Shown one piece after another: positions 23,333 to 35,976 of a stretch of DNA of 64,000 nt. The notes under the pieces were generated by a model. It did no database searches. It saw only the letters and a list, made by a program, of their open reading frames with translations, and had not been told where the DNA came from. Source of the DNA: Methylococcus capsulatus. Lineage in GTDB: Bacteria; Pseudomonadota; Gammaproteobacteria; Methylococcales; Methylococcaceae. The position numbers and the translations under genes were made by a program. Location of the stretch: positions 2,731,513 through 2,795,512 of the forward strand of contig NZ_CP104311.1 in assembly GCF_036864975.1 (NCBI RefSeq). The letters are read 5' to 3'. Position 1 is the first letter of the stretch. Every line of letters starts with the position of its first letter.

Positions 23333-24311
23333 TCACCCCAGTTCAATGCAGTTGCTCCTGGAGCCATCGGACAATGCCAGGCTCGCGAACCTCTGCGGCC
23401 AGTTCGACGAACACTTGCGCCAAATCGAGCGGCGGCTCGGGGTCGAGATCCAGAACCGCGGAAATCAGTTCCAGATCATCGGCGCCGGGAAGGCGGCGCG
23501 GGCCGCCTATGAGGTAATCCGCAGTCTGTTCGATGCAGCTCAGCACGAGATCATCACGCCTGAGCGGGTGCATCTGTCGCTGCAGACCGCGAATGTCGAC
23601 ACGCTGGTCAGCGAAACCGGCGCACCAGAAGATGAGGCGCTGATCCGCACCAAGCGCTCAGTGATCCGGGCACGGGGGGCGAATCAGCGAAAATACCTGC
23701 AGAACATCGAACAGCACGACATCAATTTCGGCATCGGCCCCGCCGGTACGGGCAAAACCTATCTGGCAGTGGCCTGTGCGGTAGCAGCTTTAGAGCAGGA
23801 ACAGGTCCGACGTCTGGTGTTGGCCCGCCCGGCGGTCGAAGCAGGCGAGAAACTGGGCTTTCTACCAGGCGACATGGCGCAGAAGATCGATCCCTACCTC
23901 CGCCCGCTTTACGACGCCCTGTACGAAATGCTGGGCTTCGAGCGTGTCGCCAAACTGATCGAGCGCAACGTGATCGAGGTGGCACCCCTGGCTTTCATGC
24001 GCGGCCGTACCTTGAACGATTCCTTCATCATCCTCGACGAGGCCCAGAACACGACAATCGAGCAGATCAAGATGTTCCTGACCCGCGTCGGCTTCGGCTC
24101 CCGGGCCGTCATCACCGGTGACATCACTCAGACCGATCTGCCGCGCAACAAGGAATCCGGGCTGCGTCACGTCCTGCAGGTGCTACGCGATGTGGAGGGC
24201 ATCAGCTTCACCTTCTTCAGTACCCGCGACGTCGTGCGGCACCCCCTGGTGCAGCGCATCGTCGCCGCCTACGAAGCGCATGAAAAAGCGCAACAGGAGA
24301 GCAGCGAGTGA
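23325..24311 (+). CDS. ybeZ: PhoH family ATPase (YbeZ)
   Basis: The roughly 320-residue protein has an N-terminal KH-like segment and a PhoH ATPase domain with Walker [14 protein letters not shown] near residue 145 and Walker [13 protein letters not shown]. YbeZ partners the neighbouring RNase YbeY in ribosome quality control in other bacteria. Two starts are possible: TTG 23325, overlapping the miaB stop, and ATG 23346; neither has a clear Shine-Dalgarno sequence. It overlaps ybeY by four bases, supporting functional and translational coupling. Confidence 0.92.
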   Translation: MPNHPSSMQLLLEPSDNARLANLCGQFDEHLRQIERRLGVEIQNRGNQFQIIGAGKAARAAYEVIRSLFDAAQHEIITPERVHLSLQTANVDTLVSETGAPEDEALIRTKRSVIRARGANQRKYLQNIEQHDINFGIGPAGTGKTYLAVACAVAALEQEQVRRLVLARPAVEAGEKLGFLPGDMAQKIDPYLRPLYDALYEMLGFERVAKLIERNVIEVAPLAFMRGRTLNDSFIILDEAQNTTIEQIKMFLTRVGFGSRAVITGDITQTDLPRNKESGLRHVLQVLRDVEGISFTFFSTRDVVRHPLVQRIVAAYEAHEKAQQESSE

Positions 24312-24760
24312 TCGATCTGACCCTGCAGCAGGCGAGCAGCTCTGAAGTGCCGGACGCGTCGGCGTTCCGGGTCTGGGCTGAGGCGGCGCTGGAAAAACCG
24401 CATGCGGAGGTCGTTCTCCGCATCGTCGATGCGGAGGAAAGCGCCGCCTTGAATTCGGCCTACCGGGGTAAGACCGGCCCGACCAACGTGCTCAGTTTTC
24501 CCTTTGTCGTGCCGGCGGGTATTCCCAACGATCTTTTGGGTGATCTGGTGATCTGCGCGGCGGTAGTCGAACGCGAAGCGGCGGAGCAGGGCAAACCTGT
24601 CGAAGCCCACTGGGCCCACATGGTCGTGCATGGAATGCTGCATCTGCAGGGCTACGACCACATCGAAGAAGCGGACGCTCAAGTCATGGAAAACCGCGAG
24701 ATCGCGATCCTGCAAAGCTTGGGCATCGAAAATCCTTATCTGGAGATTCAACCGGAATGA
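24308..24760 (+). CDS. ybeY: Endoribonuclease YbeY
   Basis: YbeY is a zinc metalloendoribonuclease needed for 16S rRNA 3'-end maturation and ribosome quality control. The metal-binding motif is HMVVHGMLHLQGYDH (H-x3-H-x5-H) near residue 110. Length 150 is standard. The GTG start overlaps the ybeZ stop, and its own stop overlaps the corC start (ATGA), so it is in the middle of a tightly coupled run. Confidence 0.96.
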   Translation: MIDLTLQQASSSEVPDASAFRVWAEAALEKPHAEVVLRIVDAEESAALNSAYRGKTGPTNVLSFPFVVPAGIPNDLLGDLVICAAVVEREAAEQGKPVEAHWAHMVVHGMLHLQGYDHIEEADAQVMENREIAILQSLGIENPYLEIQPE

Positions 24761-25611
24761 GCGAGGGGAACTCGGGCGAACATCGAAGTTGGCTGGAGCG
24801 GCTCGTGCACTTCCTATCCGGGGAACCGGAGAGCAGGGAGGAGTTGCTCGAGGCGCTCCGGCATGCCCAAAAGCGTCAACTGATCGAAACCGAAGCCCTC
24901 AACATGATCGAGGGTGTACTGCAGGTATCCGAGCTGCGCGTCCGGGACATCATGATCCCCCGAGCACAGATGGCCGTGGTGCCTCAGGATGCCGAACTGG
25001 AGCGGGTTTTCCCGCTGGTCGTCGAATCCGGCCATTCCCGCTATCCGGTTATCGCCGATGACCGCGCCGAAGTGGTGGGCATCCTGTTGGTGAAGGATCT
25101 GCTCGCGCAAAGCCTGCGCAACCGCCACCTCAAAGTCTCCGAAATCATGCGCCCGGCCCTGTTCGTGCCGGAGAGCAAGCGCCTCAACGTATTGCTGAAA
25201 GAATTCAAGACTTCCCGTAGCCACATGGCCATCGTCGTCGATGAATACGGTGCCGCCGCAGGACTGGTGACTATCGAGGATGTACTGGAGCAGATCGTCG
25301 GCGAAATCGAGGACGAGCACGATCTGAGCGAGGAGGAATACATCTTCCGGAAAAACGACCAGGAATACACCCTGAAAGCCATTACCCCCATCGAGGAGTT
25401 CAACGAATATTTCGGTACCGATTTCGAAGACGACGAGTACGACACCGTCGGCGGAATGATTGTGCACCGCCTGGGACATGTGCCGGAGAGGGGAGAGCGG
25501 ATCGAGATCGGTCCATTCCGCTTTATCGTGATTCGTGCCGACAGCCGGCGCGTGCATCTCTTGAGGCTGCTGCGCCTGTCTGCGGATACGCTCCGTCCGG
25601 CGGCGGGCTGA
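24757..25611 (+). CDS. corC: CBS-domain HlyC/CorC family protein
   Basis: The 284-residue soluble protein has two CBS domains (about residues 60-120 and 125-185; first beginning VRDIMIPRAQM) and a C-terminal CorC/HlyC transporter-associated domain (about 200-280). E. coli CorC is linked to Mg2+ efflux through CorA and to envelope or copper stress. No transmembrane helix or CNNM domain is visible, so this is the short CorC form. It sits four bases before lnt, the usual order. Confidence 0.92.
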   Translation: MSEGNSGEHRSWLERLVHFLSGEPESREELLEALRHAQKRQLIETEALNMIEGVLQVSELRVRDIMIPRAQMAVVPQDAELERVFPLVVESGHSRYPVIADDRAEVVGILLVKDLLAQSLRNRHLKVSEIMRPALFVPESKRLNVLLKEFKTSRSHMAIVVDEYGAAAGLVTIEDVLEQIVGEIEDEHDLSEEEYIFRKNDQEYTLKAITPIEEFNEYFGTDFEDDEYDTVGGMIVHRLGHVPERGERIEIGPFRFIVIRADSRRVHLLRLLRLSADTLRPAAG

Positions 25612-25614
25612 CGA

Positions 25615-27108
25615 ATGAAGGCCATGCTGCTCGCGCTGACCGGCGGGGTTTTGCTGCCGTTCGCTTTCGCGCCGTTCGGCTACGCGCTGGTGGCGCTGCT
25701 GTCACTGGCTCTCTTGTTCCGGGTCTGGCTGAATGCGCGCCCCCTGCAAGCCGCTCTGTACGGCTATTTATTCGGGCTGGGTCAGTTCGGAGTCGGTGTG
25801 TCCTGGGTGTTCGTGAGCATGCATGAATACGGCGGCAGCGACGTGTTGTCGGCCGCCGGCCTGACTGCGCTGTTCGTGGCTTATCTGGCTTTGTTTCCGG
25901 CACTGGCAGGCTGGCTGGGCGTCAAGGCCAGTGGCGGTTCGGTACTGGTTCGGACGTTGCTGGTGTTCCCGGCTGCCTGGGTGGTCACCGAATGGCTCCG
26001 TGGTTGGCTGTTCAGCGGTTTCCCCTGGCTGCAGATTGGCTACAGCCAGACCGATACGGGTTTGCGCAGTATCGCGCCGCTATTCGGCGTGTTCGGGGTG
26101 GGCTGGCTGCTCGCGATCCTGGCCGGCCTCGTATTGAGCGCATGGCTGCTGGATCGACGCGGACGCCGCCTCGCGCTGCTCGGCGCCGCGGTCGTGCTCG
26201 TCGGCAGCACCCAGTTGACCAAGGTACGATGGACCCATCCTGCCGGCGATCCGATCCAGGTGACGCTCTTGCAGGGCAATGTACCGCAGGACCAGAAATG
26301 GCGTCCGGAAGCCAAAAGCGCCACCGTCCAGATGTACATCGAGATGACCCGGGAGCATTGGGACTCCCGTCTGATCGTCTGGCCCGAAACGGCGGTGCCG
26401 GCGTTCTATCAGCAAGTGGCCGACAGCTTCATGGCGCCGCTGGAAGCCGAGGCCCGCCAGCACGGCGTCGATATTCTGGTCGGCGTGCCTTACTACGAGG
26501 CTCAGGGCGATCGTTACTACAATGCGTTGGTGACGCTCGGCGCCAAGCCAGGCCGCTATTTCAAGCGCCATCTGGTGCCGTTCGGCGAGTTTCTGCCGCT
26601 GCGGCCCGTGCTGGGCTTCGTGCTGGATATCCTGCAGATCCCGCTGGCGGATTTCACCGCAGGAGCATCCCAACAGACGCTGCTCCAGGCAGCGGGCTAT
26701 CCGCTGATCGCCTCGATCTGCTATGAGGACATCTTCGGCCAGGAATCGTTGACCGGGCTGCCGGAGGGCGCCTACCTCGTCAACGTCACCAATGACGCAT
26801 GGTTCGGGGATTCGTTCGCTCCCCACCAGCACTGGCAAAAGGCGAGGATGCGGGCTCTGGAGGCGGGGCGCTACATGCTGCGCGCCACTAACACCGGCGT
26901 CACCGGCATCATCGACGCCAGCGGCAAACCGGTCGCGGTGGCGCCCATGTTCGAACGTCACGCACTGACCGGCATGCTGCAGCCCATGGCAGGTACGACA
27001 CCTTACACTGTATGGGGCGACTGGCCGGCGGTCGGACTATGTGGCGGAATCGTCGGCATCTGTTTCGCAAGGCGCCGGCTGGAAAAATCCGGGGGAAGAG
27101 GGCGTTGA
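25615..27108 (+). CDS. lnt: Apolipoprotein N-acyltransferase
   Basis: Lnt adds the third acyl chain to lipoproteins in the inner membrane. The first roughly 215 residues hold several transmembrane helices, followed by a periplasmic carbon-nitrogen hydrolase domain whose catalytic triad is Glu258 (WPETAVP), Lys317 (FKRHLVPFGE) and Cys369 (SICYEDIFG). A final helix ends the 497-residue protein. The window also encodes two outer-membrane lipoproteins it would mature, LptE and the Wza-like exporter. Confidence 0.95.
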   Translation: MKAMLLALTGGVLLPFAFAPFGYALVALLSLALLFRVWLNARPLQAALYGYLFGLGQFGVGVSWVFVSMHEYGGSDVLSAAGLTALFVAYLALFPALAGWLGVKASGGSVLVRTLLVFPAAWVVTEWLRGWLFSGFPWLQIGYSQTDTGLRSIAPLFGVFGVGWLLAILAGLVLSAWLLDRRGRRLALLGAAVVLVGSTQLTKVRWTHPAGDPIQVTLLQGNVPQDQKWRPEAKSATVQMYIEMTREHWDSRLIVWPETAVPAFYQQVADSFMAPLEAEARQHGVDILVGVPYYEAQGDRYYNALVTLGAKPGRYFKRHLVPFGEFLPLRPVLGFVLDILQIPLADFTAGASQQTLLQAAGYPLIASICYEDIFGQESLTGLPEGAYLVNVTNDAWFGDSFAPHQHWQKARMRALEAGRYMLRATNTGVTGIIDASGKPVAVAPMFERHALTGMLQPMAGTTPYTVWGDWPAVGLCGGIVGICFARRRLEKSGGRGR

Positions 27109-27300
27109 AGCAGTTCCAGGCGAGTTTCGGCCGGGGCTACGCATGCTGCCAGTTTATCGATACTTGCTTGACCGCGCTTCCTGATCGCCAGTCCTTCCTC
27201 GATGGCCGAGAGGCGCAGTTTCACGGGGGGCAATCGTCAGCGATCTGAGCCATCGTCCACGTGAGCCGCTCTAATCCGTGGCGTCGGCCACACTGGCTTG
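27109..27300. other. Intergenic region between lnt and parA-like gene
   Basis: This 192-base gap between convergent genes contains no recognised gene, promoter or clear terminator. A 76-codon minus-strand frame (27003-27233) overlaps the lnt 3' end; it has no Shine-Dalgarno support or family resemblance and I do not call it. Confidence 0.5.
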
Positions 27301-28077
27301 CTAGGTCTCCAACTCGTCGAACAGTGCCTGGAACTCGTTGGACAGCTTGTGATCCGGCGCGTAGTAGAGGAGAGGTTTGGATTCGCTGTGTGATTCCCTG
27401 ACCTTCACTGAGGGTGAAATCCGGGTATCCAACACCGGATGGCCTTCGGCCAGCAATTCCTCGACCAGTTTTTGCGGAAGACTGGCGCGGCTTTGGTACT
27501 GATTGACGATGATGCCTTCCAGCATCAAGCCTTCGTTGTGATCCGCCTTGATTTCGGCGATCACGGCCAGCAGGTTATACAATGCCTCGCGCGAGAAAGC
27601 GTCGCAATCGAACGGGATCAGACAGCGGCGGGCTGCAATCAGGGCCGAGCGGCTGTAGAAATTCAACACGGGCGGCGTGTCGATGAATACCCGGTCGAAA
27701 CCGGACAGGGCTTCCAGCGCTTCGCGCAGCTTGTAGATCTTGTAGCGGGATTCGAGCCGTCCCTGCAACGGTTCCAACTCCGGATGAGAGGGTGCGATGT
27801 ACAGGTCGGGGTAGGGCGTCTCGTGGATGACTGCATTCAGTCCCTCATCCTGGCCCTTGCCGAACAGGCTCAGACCCAGCGTGTCCTTAAAGAAGCGGGC
27901 GAGGGTCCGGTCCTGGTCCGCCACCTTCTGCCCCAGCAGGTAGTGCGTGGAATTACCCTGGACATCCAAGTCGATGACCAGCGTCTTCAAGCCCCGAGCC
28001 GCACTGATGGCGGCCAGGTTGCAACTGATGGTGGATTTACCGACCCCGCCTTTTTGATTGAATACGACCCTATGCAT
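27301..28077 (-). CDS. Orphan ParA/MinD-type ATPase
   Basis: The 258-residue protein has the deviant Walker A motif NQKGGVGKSTISCNLA at its N-terminus (residues 7-22), Walker A' VIDLDVQGNST and Walker B-like VFIDTPPVL, the pattern of ParA-family partition or positioning ATPases. ATG 28077 follows GGGAG and begins exactly at the conserved domain; a longer upstream start is less likely. There is no parB, no centromere-like repeat and no replication gene nearby, so it is an orphan. Orphan ParAs often position protein complexes rather than DNA, but the cargo here is unknown. It is divergent from leuS. Confidence 0.85.
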   Translation of the reverse strand: MHRVVFNQKGGVGKSTISCNLAAISAARGLKTLVIDLDVQGNSTHYLLGQKVADQDRTLARFFKDTLGLSLFGKGQDEGLNAVIHETPYPDLYIAPSHPELEPLQGRLESRYKIYKLREALEALSGFDRVFIDTPPVLNFYSRSALIAARRCLIPFDCDAFSREALYNLLAVIAEIKADHNEGLMLEGIIVNQYQSRASLPQKLVEELLAEGHPVLDTRISPSVKVRESHSESKPLLYYAPDHKLSNEFQALFDELET

Positions 28078-28128
28078 GTTTGTCTCCCAGAACGCTGCCG
28101 CTCTCAAGCGTTCATCGCCGTTTCCGGC

Positions 28129-28157
28129 TTTAGATTAGACGCGGCGTCCGGTATTCT
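28129..28157 (+). promoter_or_regulatory. Predicted promoter of leuS
   Basis: TTTAGA (28129-28134) and TATTCT (28152-28157) are separated by 17 bases, giving a short leader of roughly 28 bases before the ATG at 28192. No T-box or leader-peptide structure is visible. Confidence 0.45.
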
Positions 28158-28173
28158 AGCCACTTTTGCTTGA

Positions 28174-31366
<3,193 letters not shown>

Positions 31367-31370
<4 letters not shown>

Positions 31371-32371
31371 GGCTGAAGCCTGATCAACTGGCCGGGGCGC
31401 TGGAGCGCGGCCTGGCTCCGGTCTACGTCCTGTCCGGCGACGAGCCGCTGCAACTGGGTGAGACGGGGGATACCATCCGGGCGGCGGCGCGCGAGCGGGG
31501 CTATGGACTTCGCGAACTGTTTCACGTCGAGCCCGGTTTCAGTTGGAGCACTTTTCTGGAAGCCAGCGATTCCGTTCCGCTGTTCGGCGATCTGCGCATC
31601 CTGGACCTACGCCTCAATGCCAAGCCCGACAAGGAAGGCACAGCAGCGCTGCTGCGCTATCTCGACCAGCCGCCGTCAGACGCGATCCTCATTCTCACCT
31701 TGCCGCGCTTGACCCGGGAGGATCTGAATGCGGCCTGGGCACGGGTCGCCGACACGGCCGGAGTGATCGTGCAGGTCTGGCCACTGCAAGGACGCGAACT
31801 GGTCGCCTGGCTGGACCGGCGCATGAACCGCTTGGGTCTGCTGGCAGACCAGTCCGGTTTGCGGCTTCTGGCGGCCCGGGTGGAAGGCAATCTGCTAGCC
31901 GCTGCCCAGGAAATCGAAAAGCTGCACATCTTGTACGGCACCGGTCGCATCGAGGACGAGCAGATCGTATCGGCGGTCTGCGACTGCGCGCGCTATGACG
32001 TGTTCGACGTCGCGGCGGCCATGCTCGAAGGCCACACCAGCCGGACCTTGCGGATCCTTCGTGGCCTGGAAGGTGAAGGTGTGGCCCCCTTGGTGGTGTT
32101 GTGGGCCATCAGCCGCGAACTGCGCTCCCTGGCTGCGGTCCAGCGGGAGATCGCACAGGGGCAGTCGATGGACGGCGCGCTGGCCCGCCTGCGGATATTC
32201 GACAAGCGCAAGGAGGCGTTCGCCAGAGCCGCCAAACGGCTCGGCCGAGACGGCGTGCTGGAGGCCATCCGGTTATGTACTCGGGTAGACCGGATAGCGA
32301 AAGGGCTGGAGCCGGGCGATCCCTGGCTAGGTCTCTCCGACGTATGTCTCCGCGTAGCCGCTTCCAGTTGA
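31367..32371 (+). CDS. holA: DNA polymerase III delta subunit
   Basis: HolA is the wrench subunit of the clamp loader that opens the beta clamp. The 334-residue protein begins MRLKPDQLAGAL and contains VYVLSGDEPLQL near residue 20, the typical HolA beginning, and the three-domain helical C-terminal organisation. The TTG start overlaps the lptE stop. The length and gene order leuS-lptE-holA make the assignment secure. Confidence 0.93.
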
Positions 32372-32395
32372 TTTCGGAAATTCCAAGGTAAAAAA

Positions 32396-32611
32396 ATGAG
32401 AATTGACAAACATGGCAATATGGAACTGACCGAAGAGGAAGACGCGGACCTGCTCGAACGGCTCGAGATTCCAGAGAGCGAGCACGACGATCCCCCGGTG
32501 GAAATCGAGTGCGTCGGTATGGAGAACGACGTCGCGACATTCAAGGCTACCAACACCAAAACCGGCAAGCACGTCCTGATGGTGTTCGATCTGATGAGCC
32601 CGGAGGACTGA
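32396..32611 (+). CDS. Small acidic protein of unknown function
   Basis: This 71-residue protein is strongly acidic, with a Glu/Asp-rich N-terminal half (ELTEEEDADLLERLEI) and a more hydrophobic C-terminal half that could form beta strands. AAGGT lies about eight bases before the ATG, and the gene follows holA after 24 bases, so it is probably the last gene of the leuS unit. It ends 12 bases before the convergent pqqE. I do not recognise the family. The composition suggests a cytoplasmic protein. Confidence 0.65.
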   Translation: MRIDKHGNMELTEEEDADLLERLEIPESEHDDPPVEIECVGMENDVATFKATNTKTGKHVLMVFDLMSPED

Positions 32612-32623
32612 GCAGACCGCGGT

Positions 32624-33745
32624 TCAGCCACTCAAAGCCTTGGAGTTCCTGGAGTTACGGAATACAAGCGGCTTCTCCCCCCCCGCTTCTTGGGCCGAGG
32701 CGATGGCTTCCGCCACACGATGGTGGTGCGGGGATTTGCTGCAAACGGGGTCGGCGGCGGTCATGTCGCCGGTCATAAGATAGGCCTGGCAGCGGCAGCC
32801 GCCGAAGTCTTTTTCCTTTTCCGGACAGGAGCGGCAGGGTTCCTTCATCCAACCGTCGCCGCGGAAGCGGTTGAAGGCTTCCGAGTCGTACCAGATATCG
32901 CGCAGGCTGAAGTCGCGCACGTTGGGGCAGTCGAGACCAGGCAGTTCGCGGGCGGCGTGGCAGGGTAAGGCCAGGCCGTCCGGTGCGATGGTGAGGAAGG
33001 TCGTACCCCAGCCGTTCATGCAGGCCTTGGGCCGGTCTTCGTAATAGTCCGGAACGACGTAGTAAATCTTCATCCGACCCTTTACTTTCTCTTTATAGCT
33101 TTGGGCGATTGCCTCGGCTTCGGCGAACTGTTCGCGGGTCGGCAGCAAATGATCCCGATTGAGCAGCGCCCATCCGTAATATTGGGTGTTGGCCAGTTCC
33201 AGATAATCCGCTCCGAGTTCCTCGGCCATCTCCAGAATCTGCCGCATCTGGTGAATGTTATGGCGATGGATCACCACGCACAGCACCATCGGATAGCCAT
33301 GCTTCTTGACCCAGCGGGCGACCTTGAGCTTGCGCTCGAAGGACTCGGTGCCGGCGAGCTGATCGTTCAGCAGCTTTTCCGGCGACTGGATGCTGACCTG
33401 GATGTGGTCGAGGCCGGCCGCTTTCAGCTCGGCGATACGGGCTTCGTCCAGGCCGTAGCCGGAAGTGATGAGGTTGGTGTAATAGCCGAGCTGGCGGGCG
33501 TGGGTGACGATCTCGGCCAAGTCGCGGCGGGTCAGCGGCTCTCCGCCGGAAAGCCCGAGCTGGACAGCACCGAGCGTGCGGGCCTCGCTCAGCACCCGCT
33601 TCCATTCCGCGGTGCTCAGCTCGTCGCCCAGACGGGCGTAATCCAGCGGGTTGGAGCAGTAGGGACATTGCAGCGGACAGGCGTAGGTCAGTTCCGCCAG
33701 CAGCCAGCGCGGTTTAGTGAGCGATGATTTCTCTGATCCAGCCAT
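32624..33745 (-). CDS. pqqE: PQQ biosynthesis radical-SAM enzyme PqqE
   Basis: PqqE forms the Glu-Tyr carbon-carbon crosslink in PqqA, the first step of pyrroloquinoline quinone synthesis. The radical-SAM motif CPLQCPYC (CX3CX2C) is at about residues 19-26, followed by the Gly-rich GLSGGEP segment; the C-terminal SPASM-type domain has multiple cysteines, including [16 protein letters not shown]. The 373-residue length is usual. It overlaps pqqD by 32 bases and ends the pqqABCDE unit. Confidence 0.97.
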   Translation of the reverse strand: MAGSEKSSLTKPRWLLAELTYACPLQCPYCSNPLDYARLGDELSTAEWKRVLSEARTLGAVQLGLSGGEPLTRRDLAEIVTHARQLGYYTNLITSGYGLDEARIAELKAAGLDHIQVSIQSPEKLLNDQLAGTESFERKLKVARWVKKHGYPMVLCVVIHRHNIHQMRQILEMAEELGADYLELANTQYYGWALLNRDHLLPTREQFAEAEAIAQSYKEKVKGRMKIYYVVPDYYEDRPKACMNGWGTTFLTIAPDGLALPCHAARELPGLDCPNVRDFSLRDIWYDSEAFNRFRGDGWMKEPCRSCPEKEKDFGGCRCQAYLMTGDMTAADPVCSKSPHHHRVAEAIASAQEAGGEKPLVFRNSRNSKALSG

Positions 33746-33995
33746 TGTTCAAGGCGCTTTCGAGCATTTCGCGCACATCGGGTTCGATTCCGCAAGCTTC
33801 GTATCTACGTTCCAGCTTTTCCACGATGCTGTTGAGATTGTGCTGTCCGTCGCAAAGTTCCAGGATCGCCGCAGCGGTCTCATTCAGTTCGATCATGCCT
33901 TCGGGATAGAGTATGACGTGGCACTGTTGCGCTTCTTCCCATTGCAGGCGCAGCAGAGGCGAAAGTTCCAGCAGAGTATCGGGTTGCAGGCTCAT
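33714..33995 (-). CDS. pqqD: PQQ biosynthesis peptide chaperone PqqD
   Basis: This 93-residue protein is the RiPP recognition element that binds PqqA and presents it to PqqE. The sequence [18 protein letters not shown] is the expected PqqD core. The separate pqqD gene contrasts with organisms carrying a PqqCD fusion. It lies five bases after pqqC and its 3' end overlaps pqqE, consistent with the two proteins acting together. Confidence 0.95.
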   Translation of the reverse strand: MSLQPDTLLELSPLLRLQWEEAQQCHVILYPEGMIELNETAAAILELCDGQHNLNSIVEKLERRYEACGIEPDVREMLESALNNGWIREIIAH

Positions 33996-34000
33996 GCAAA

Positions 34001-34726
34001 TCAGGTGATGTTGAAATAGGGCGGCTTTTTGTCGACGTAGGCCAGATACATGGCGTCAAGCATCGACCACAGGACGTCGAGCTTGAACTGGAGTATTTCC
34101 AGGGCCCGTTCCTGCTGTTCGCGGGTCTTGAAATGATCCAGCGTGATTTCGATGCCGTGCTCGACGTCGCGGCTGGCCTGGGTCACCCGCTTGCGGAAAT
34201 AGGCCAGGCCATCGGCCGCGATCCAGGGATACAGATCGGGCCAGCCGGCCAGCCTTTGCTTGTGGATGGTCGGCGCGAACAGCTCGGTGAGCGAAGAACA
34301 GGCGGCTTCCTGCCAGCTTGCGGTGCGGGCGAAGTTGACGTAGGCATCGACGGCGAAACGCACGCCGGGCAGCACGCGTTTGAGCGAGGTCAGTTCCTCC
34401 CGACTCAGGCCGCAGGCGATGCCGAGCTGGATCCAGGCTTCGATCCCGCCGGGATCTTCGCCAAAGCCGTCGTGATCCATCACCCGCTGCATCCATTTGC
34501 GGCGGGTGTCGCGGTCCGGACAGTTGGCCATGATGGCCGAATCCTTGCGTGGAATGGCGATCTGGTAATAGAAGCGGTTCGCCACCCAGCCCTGGATCTG
34601 CTCGCGGTTCAGTTCGCCATTCGCCATCATCACGTGGTAAGGGTGATGAATGTGGTAGTACTTTTCCTTCGCCCGCAGCCGGGCTTCGAATTCTTCGCGG
34701 CTCCAGGGGGTCGTGTCTTGGCTCAT
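34001..34726 (-). CDS. pqqC: Pyrroloquinoline-quinone synthase PqqC
   Basis: PqqC catalyses the final ring closure and oxidation that yields PQQ, using oxygen without a metal. The 241-residue protein has the characteristic motifs [28 protein letters not shown] and [16 protein letters not shown]. The frame continues far upstream inside pqqB, but ATG 34726 gives the usual size and start, so the extension is rejected. It follows pqqB by eight bases. Confidence 0.96.
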   Translation of the reverse strand: MSQDTTPWSREEFEARLRAKEKYYHIHHPYHVMMANGELNREQIQGWVANRFYYQIAIPRKDSAIMANCPDRDTRRKWMQRVMDHDGFGEDPGGIEAWIQLGIACGLSREELTSLKRVLPGVRFAVDAYVNFARTASWQEAACSSLTELFAPTIHKQRLAGWPDLYPWIAADGLAYFRKRVTQASRDVEHGIEITLDHFKTREQQERALEILQFKLDVLWSMLDAMYLAYVDKKPPYFNIT

Positions 34727-34734
34727 GGGATTCC

Positions 34735-35649
34735 TCACAAAACGATTTCCAAACCATCGTAGGCGACTTCGACCCCGGCTTCGGTCAGGGTCTGACGCTG
34801 CGGCGAATCTTCGTCCAGAATCGGATTGGTGTTGTTGATGTGGATCAACACCTTGCGCGCAGCAGGCAAGCCGTTCAAGACTTCCAGCATGCCCCCCGGA
34901 CCGGACTGCGGGAGGTGGCCCATCGCACGCGCCTGTTTGTCGCAGATGCCGGCATGGCACATCTCGTCTTCGCGCCAGAAGGTTCCATCGACCAGCATGC
35001 AGTCGGCGCCTTCCATGGCGGCGCGAACGTGGGGTTCGATCTCGCCCAAGCCCGGCGCGTAGTAGAGCTTGCGGCCATTTTCCAGGTTTTCGACGATCAC
35101 GCCGATGTTGTCGCCCTCGTGTGGATCGTGGCGATGGGGCGAATAGGGAGGGGCCTTGCTTTTCAACGAGTGAGTCGAGAACTTCAGGCCTTCGATGCCG
35201 GGGATCATGAAGCCGCTCCCATCCAACGGTACGGCATGGTGCTCCACCCCGCAATAATGTTCCAGCATACGAAAGATCGGGAAGCCGGTGGACAGATCCT
35301 GCTTCACCATCTCGCTGCAGTATACTTGCAAGGGGCGGGGGGATTCACGCAGCATCAAAAGGCCAGTGGTATGGTCGATCTGGCTGTCGATCAGCACGAT
35401 GGCGTGGATGCCGGTGTCACGGACACCTTCACGCGGATGGCTGGCTGGAAAGGCCTCGAGCTGGCTGCGGATATCCGGTGAGGCATTGAACAGCACCCAG
35501 CGCCGGCCATCGGCGCTGACTGCGATCGAGGACTGGGTGCGGCCTCGGGCGTTGATATTGTTTTCCCGGAAGCGCCGACAATTGTCGCATCGGCAGTTCC
35601 ACTGCGGGAATCCGCCGCCGGCGCCGGCGCCGAGCACACGAATGATCAT
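34735..35649 (-). CDS. pqqB: PQQ biosynthesis protein PqqB
   Basis: PqqB is a metallo-beta-lactamase-fold protein acting as an iron-dependent hydroxylase of the tyrosine moiety in PQQ synthesis. The 304-residue sequence starts [19 protein letters not shown], with CRCDNCRR supplying structural zinc cysteines, and contains [11 protein letters not shown], the PqqB variant of the lactamase metal motif. It is separated from pqqA by an 86-base gap with a stable hairpin. Confidence 0.96.
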   Translation of the reverse strand: MIIRVLGAGAGGGFPQWNCRCDNCRRFRENNINARGRTQSSIAVSADGRRWVLFNASPDIRSQLEAFPASHPREGVRDTGIHAIVLIDSQIDHTTGLLMLRESPRPLQVYCSEMVKQDLSTGFPIFRMLEHYCGVEHHAVPLDGSGFMIPGIEGLKFSTHSLKSKAPPYSPHRHDPHEGDNIGVIVENLENGRKLYYAPGLGEIEPHVRAAMEGADCMLVDGTFWREDEMCHAGICDKQARAMGHLPQSGPGGMLEVLNGLPAARKVLIHINNTNPILDEDSPQRQTLTEAGVEVAYDGLEIVL

Positions 35650-35687
35650 AAGGATACTTTGAAAGGTTTATGCCGCCGCGCAAACGA

Positions 35688-35717
35688 AAACGGGGCTCGA
35701 ATGATCGAACCCCGTTT
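35688..35717 (-). promoter_or_regulatory. Stable hairpin between pqqA and pqqB
   Basis: On the minus strand a 13-bp stem (one G-U pair, loop TCAT) forms between AAACGGGGTTCGA and TCGAGCCCCGTTT, followed by TTTTCGTTT. An outer GCGCAAACG/CGTTTGCGC pairing (35678-35721) could extend it. It resembles an attenuating terminator or an mRNA-stabilising hairpin, fitting the need for far more PqqA peptide than enzymes. Confidence 0.6.
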
Positions 35718-35735
35718 GCGCACAACCGTTTGGGA

Positions 35736-35810
35736 TTAGCGGTTGTAGATATACATGGTGACTTCGAAGCCGAAGCGCATGTCGTTGTAGCTCGGTTTTT
35801 CCCAACGCAT
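35736..35810 (-). CDS. pqqA: PQQ precursor peptide PqqA
   Basis: This 24-residue peptide is the substrate for PQQ. The crosslinked Glu16 and Tyr20 are present in FEVTMYIYNR, and the N-terminal MRWEKPSYND is the leader that binds PqqD. GGAGG lies nine bases before the ATG. It is too short for ordinary gene callers. It opens the pqqABCDE unit and is followed by a hairpin that probably sets its higher expression. Confidence 0.97.
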   Translation of the reverse strand: MRWEKPSYNDMRFGFEVTMYIYNR

Positions 35811-35880
35811 CTTATATGTCCTCCAGATAATGTTGTACGTCTGGTCTTCGAGAGAAAGAGCAGGTTACAGCTCGGCAGCC

Positions 35881-35909
35881 AGTATACGTACCGCCCAGCT
35901 CCTGTGCAA
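35881..35909 (-). promoter_or_regulatory. Predicted promoter of the pqq operon
   Basis: On the minus strand TTGCAC (35909-35904) is followed after exactly 17 bases by TATACT (35886-35881), predicting a start near 35874 and a leader of about 64 bases before pqqA. It lies within the gap after the Cys-rich secreted gene. Confidence 0.65.
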
Positions 35910-35976
35910 CAGAGTTTTTCCCGAAATGGCCGTCCGCCGGCTGCAACCCACACGCCATGAACGTCAGGACGGTTCC

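Noticed and set aside
27003-27233. 76-codon minus-strand frame overlapping the lnt 3' end
   Set aside because: It has no ribosome binding site or recognisable family, and over half of it lies antisense to lnt.
34727-35254. Upstream extension of the pqqC frame
   Set aside because: These codons lie out of frame within pqqB; ATG 34726 gives the canonical PqqC length.
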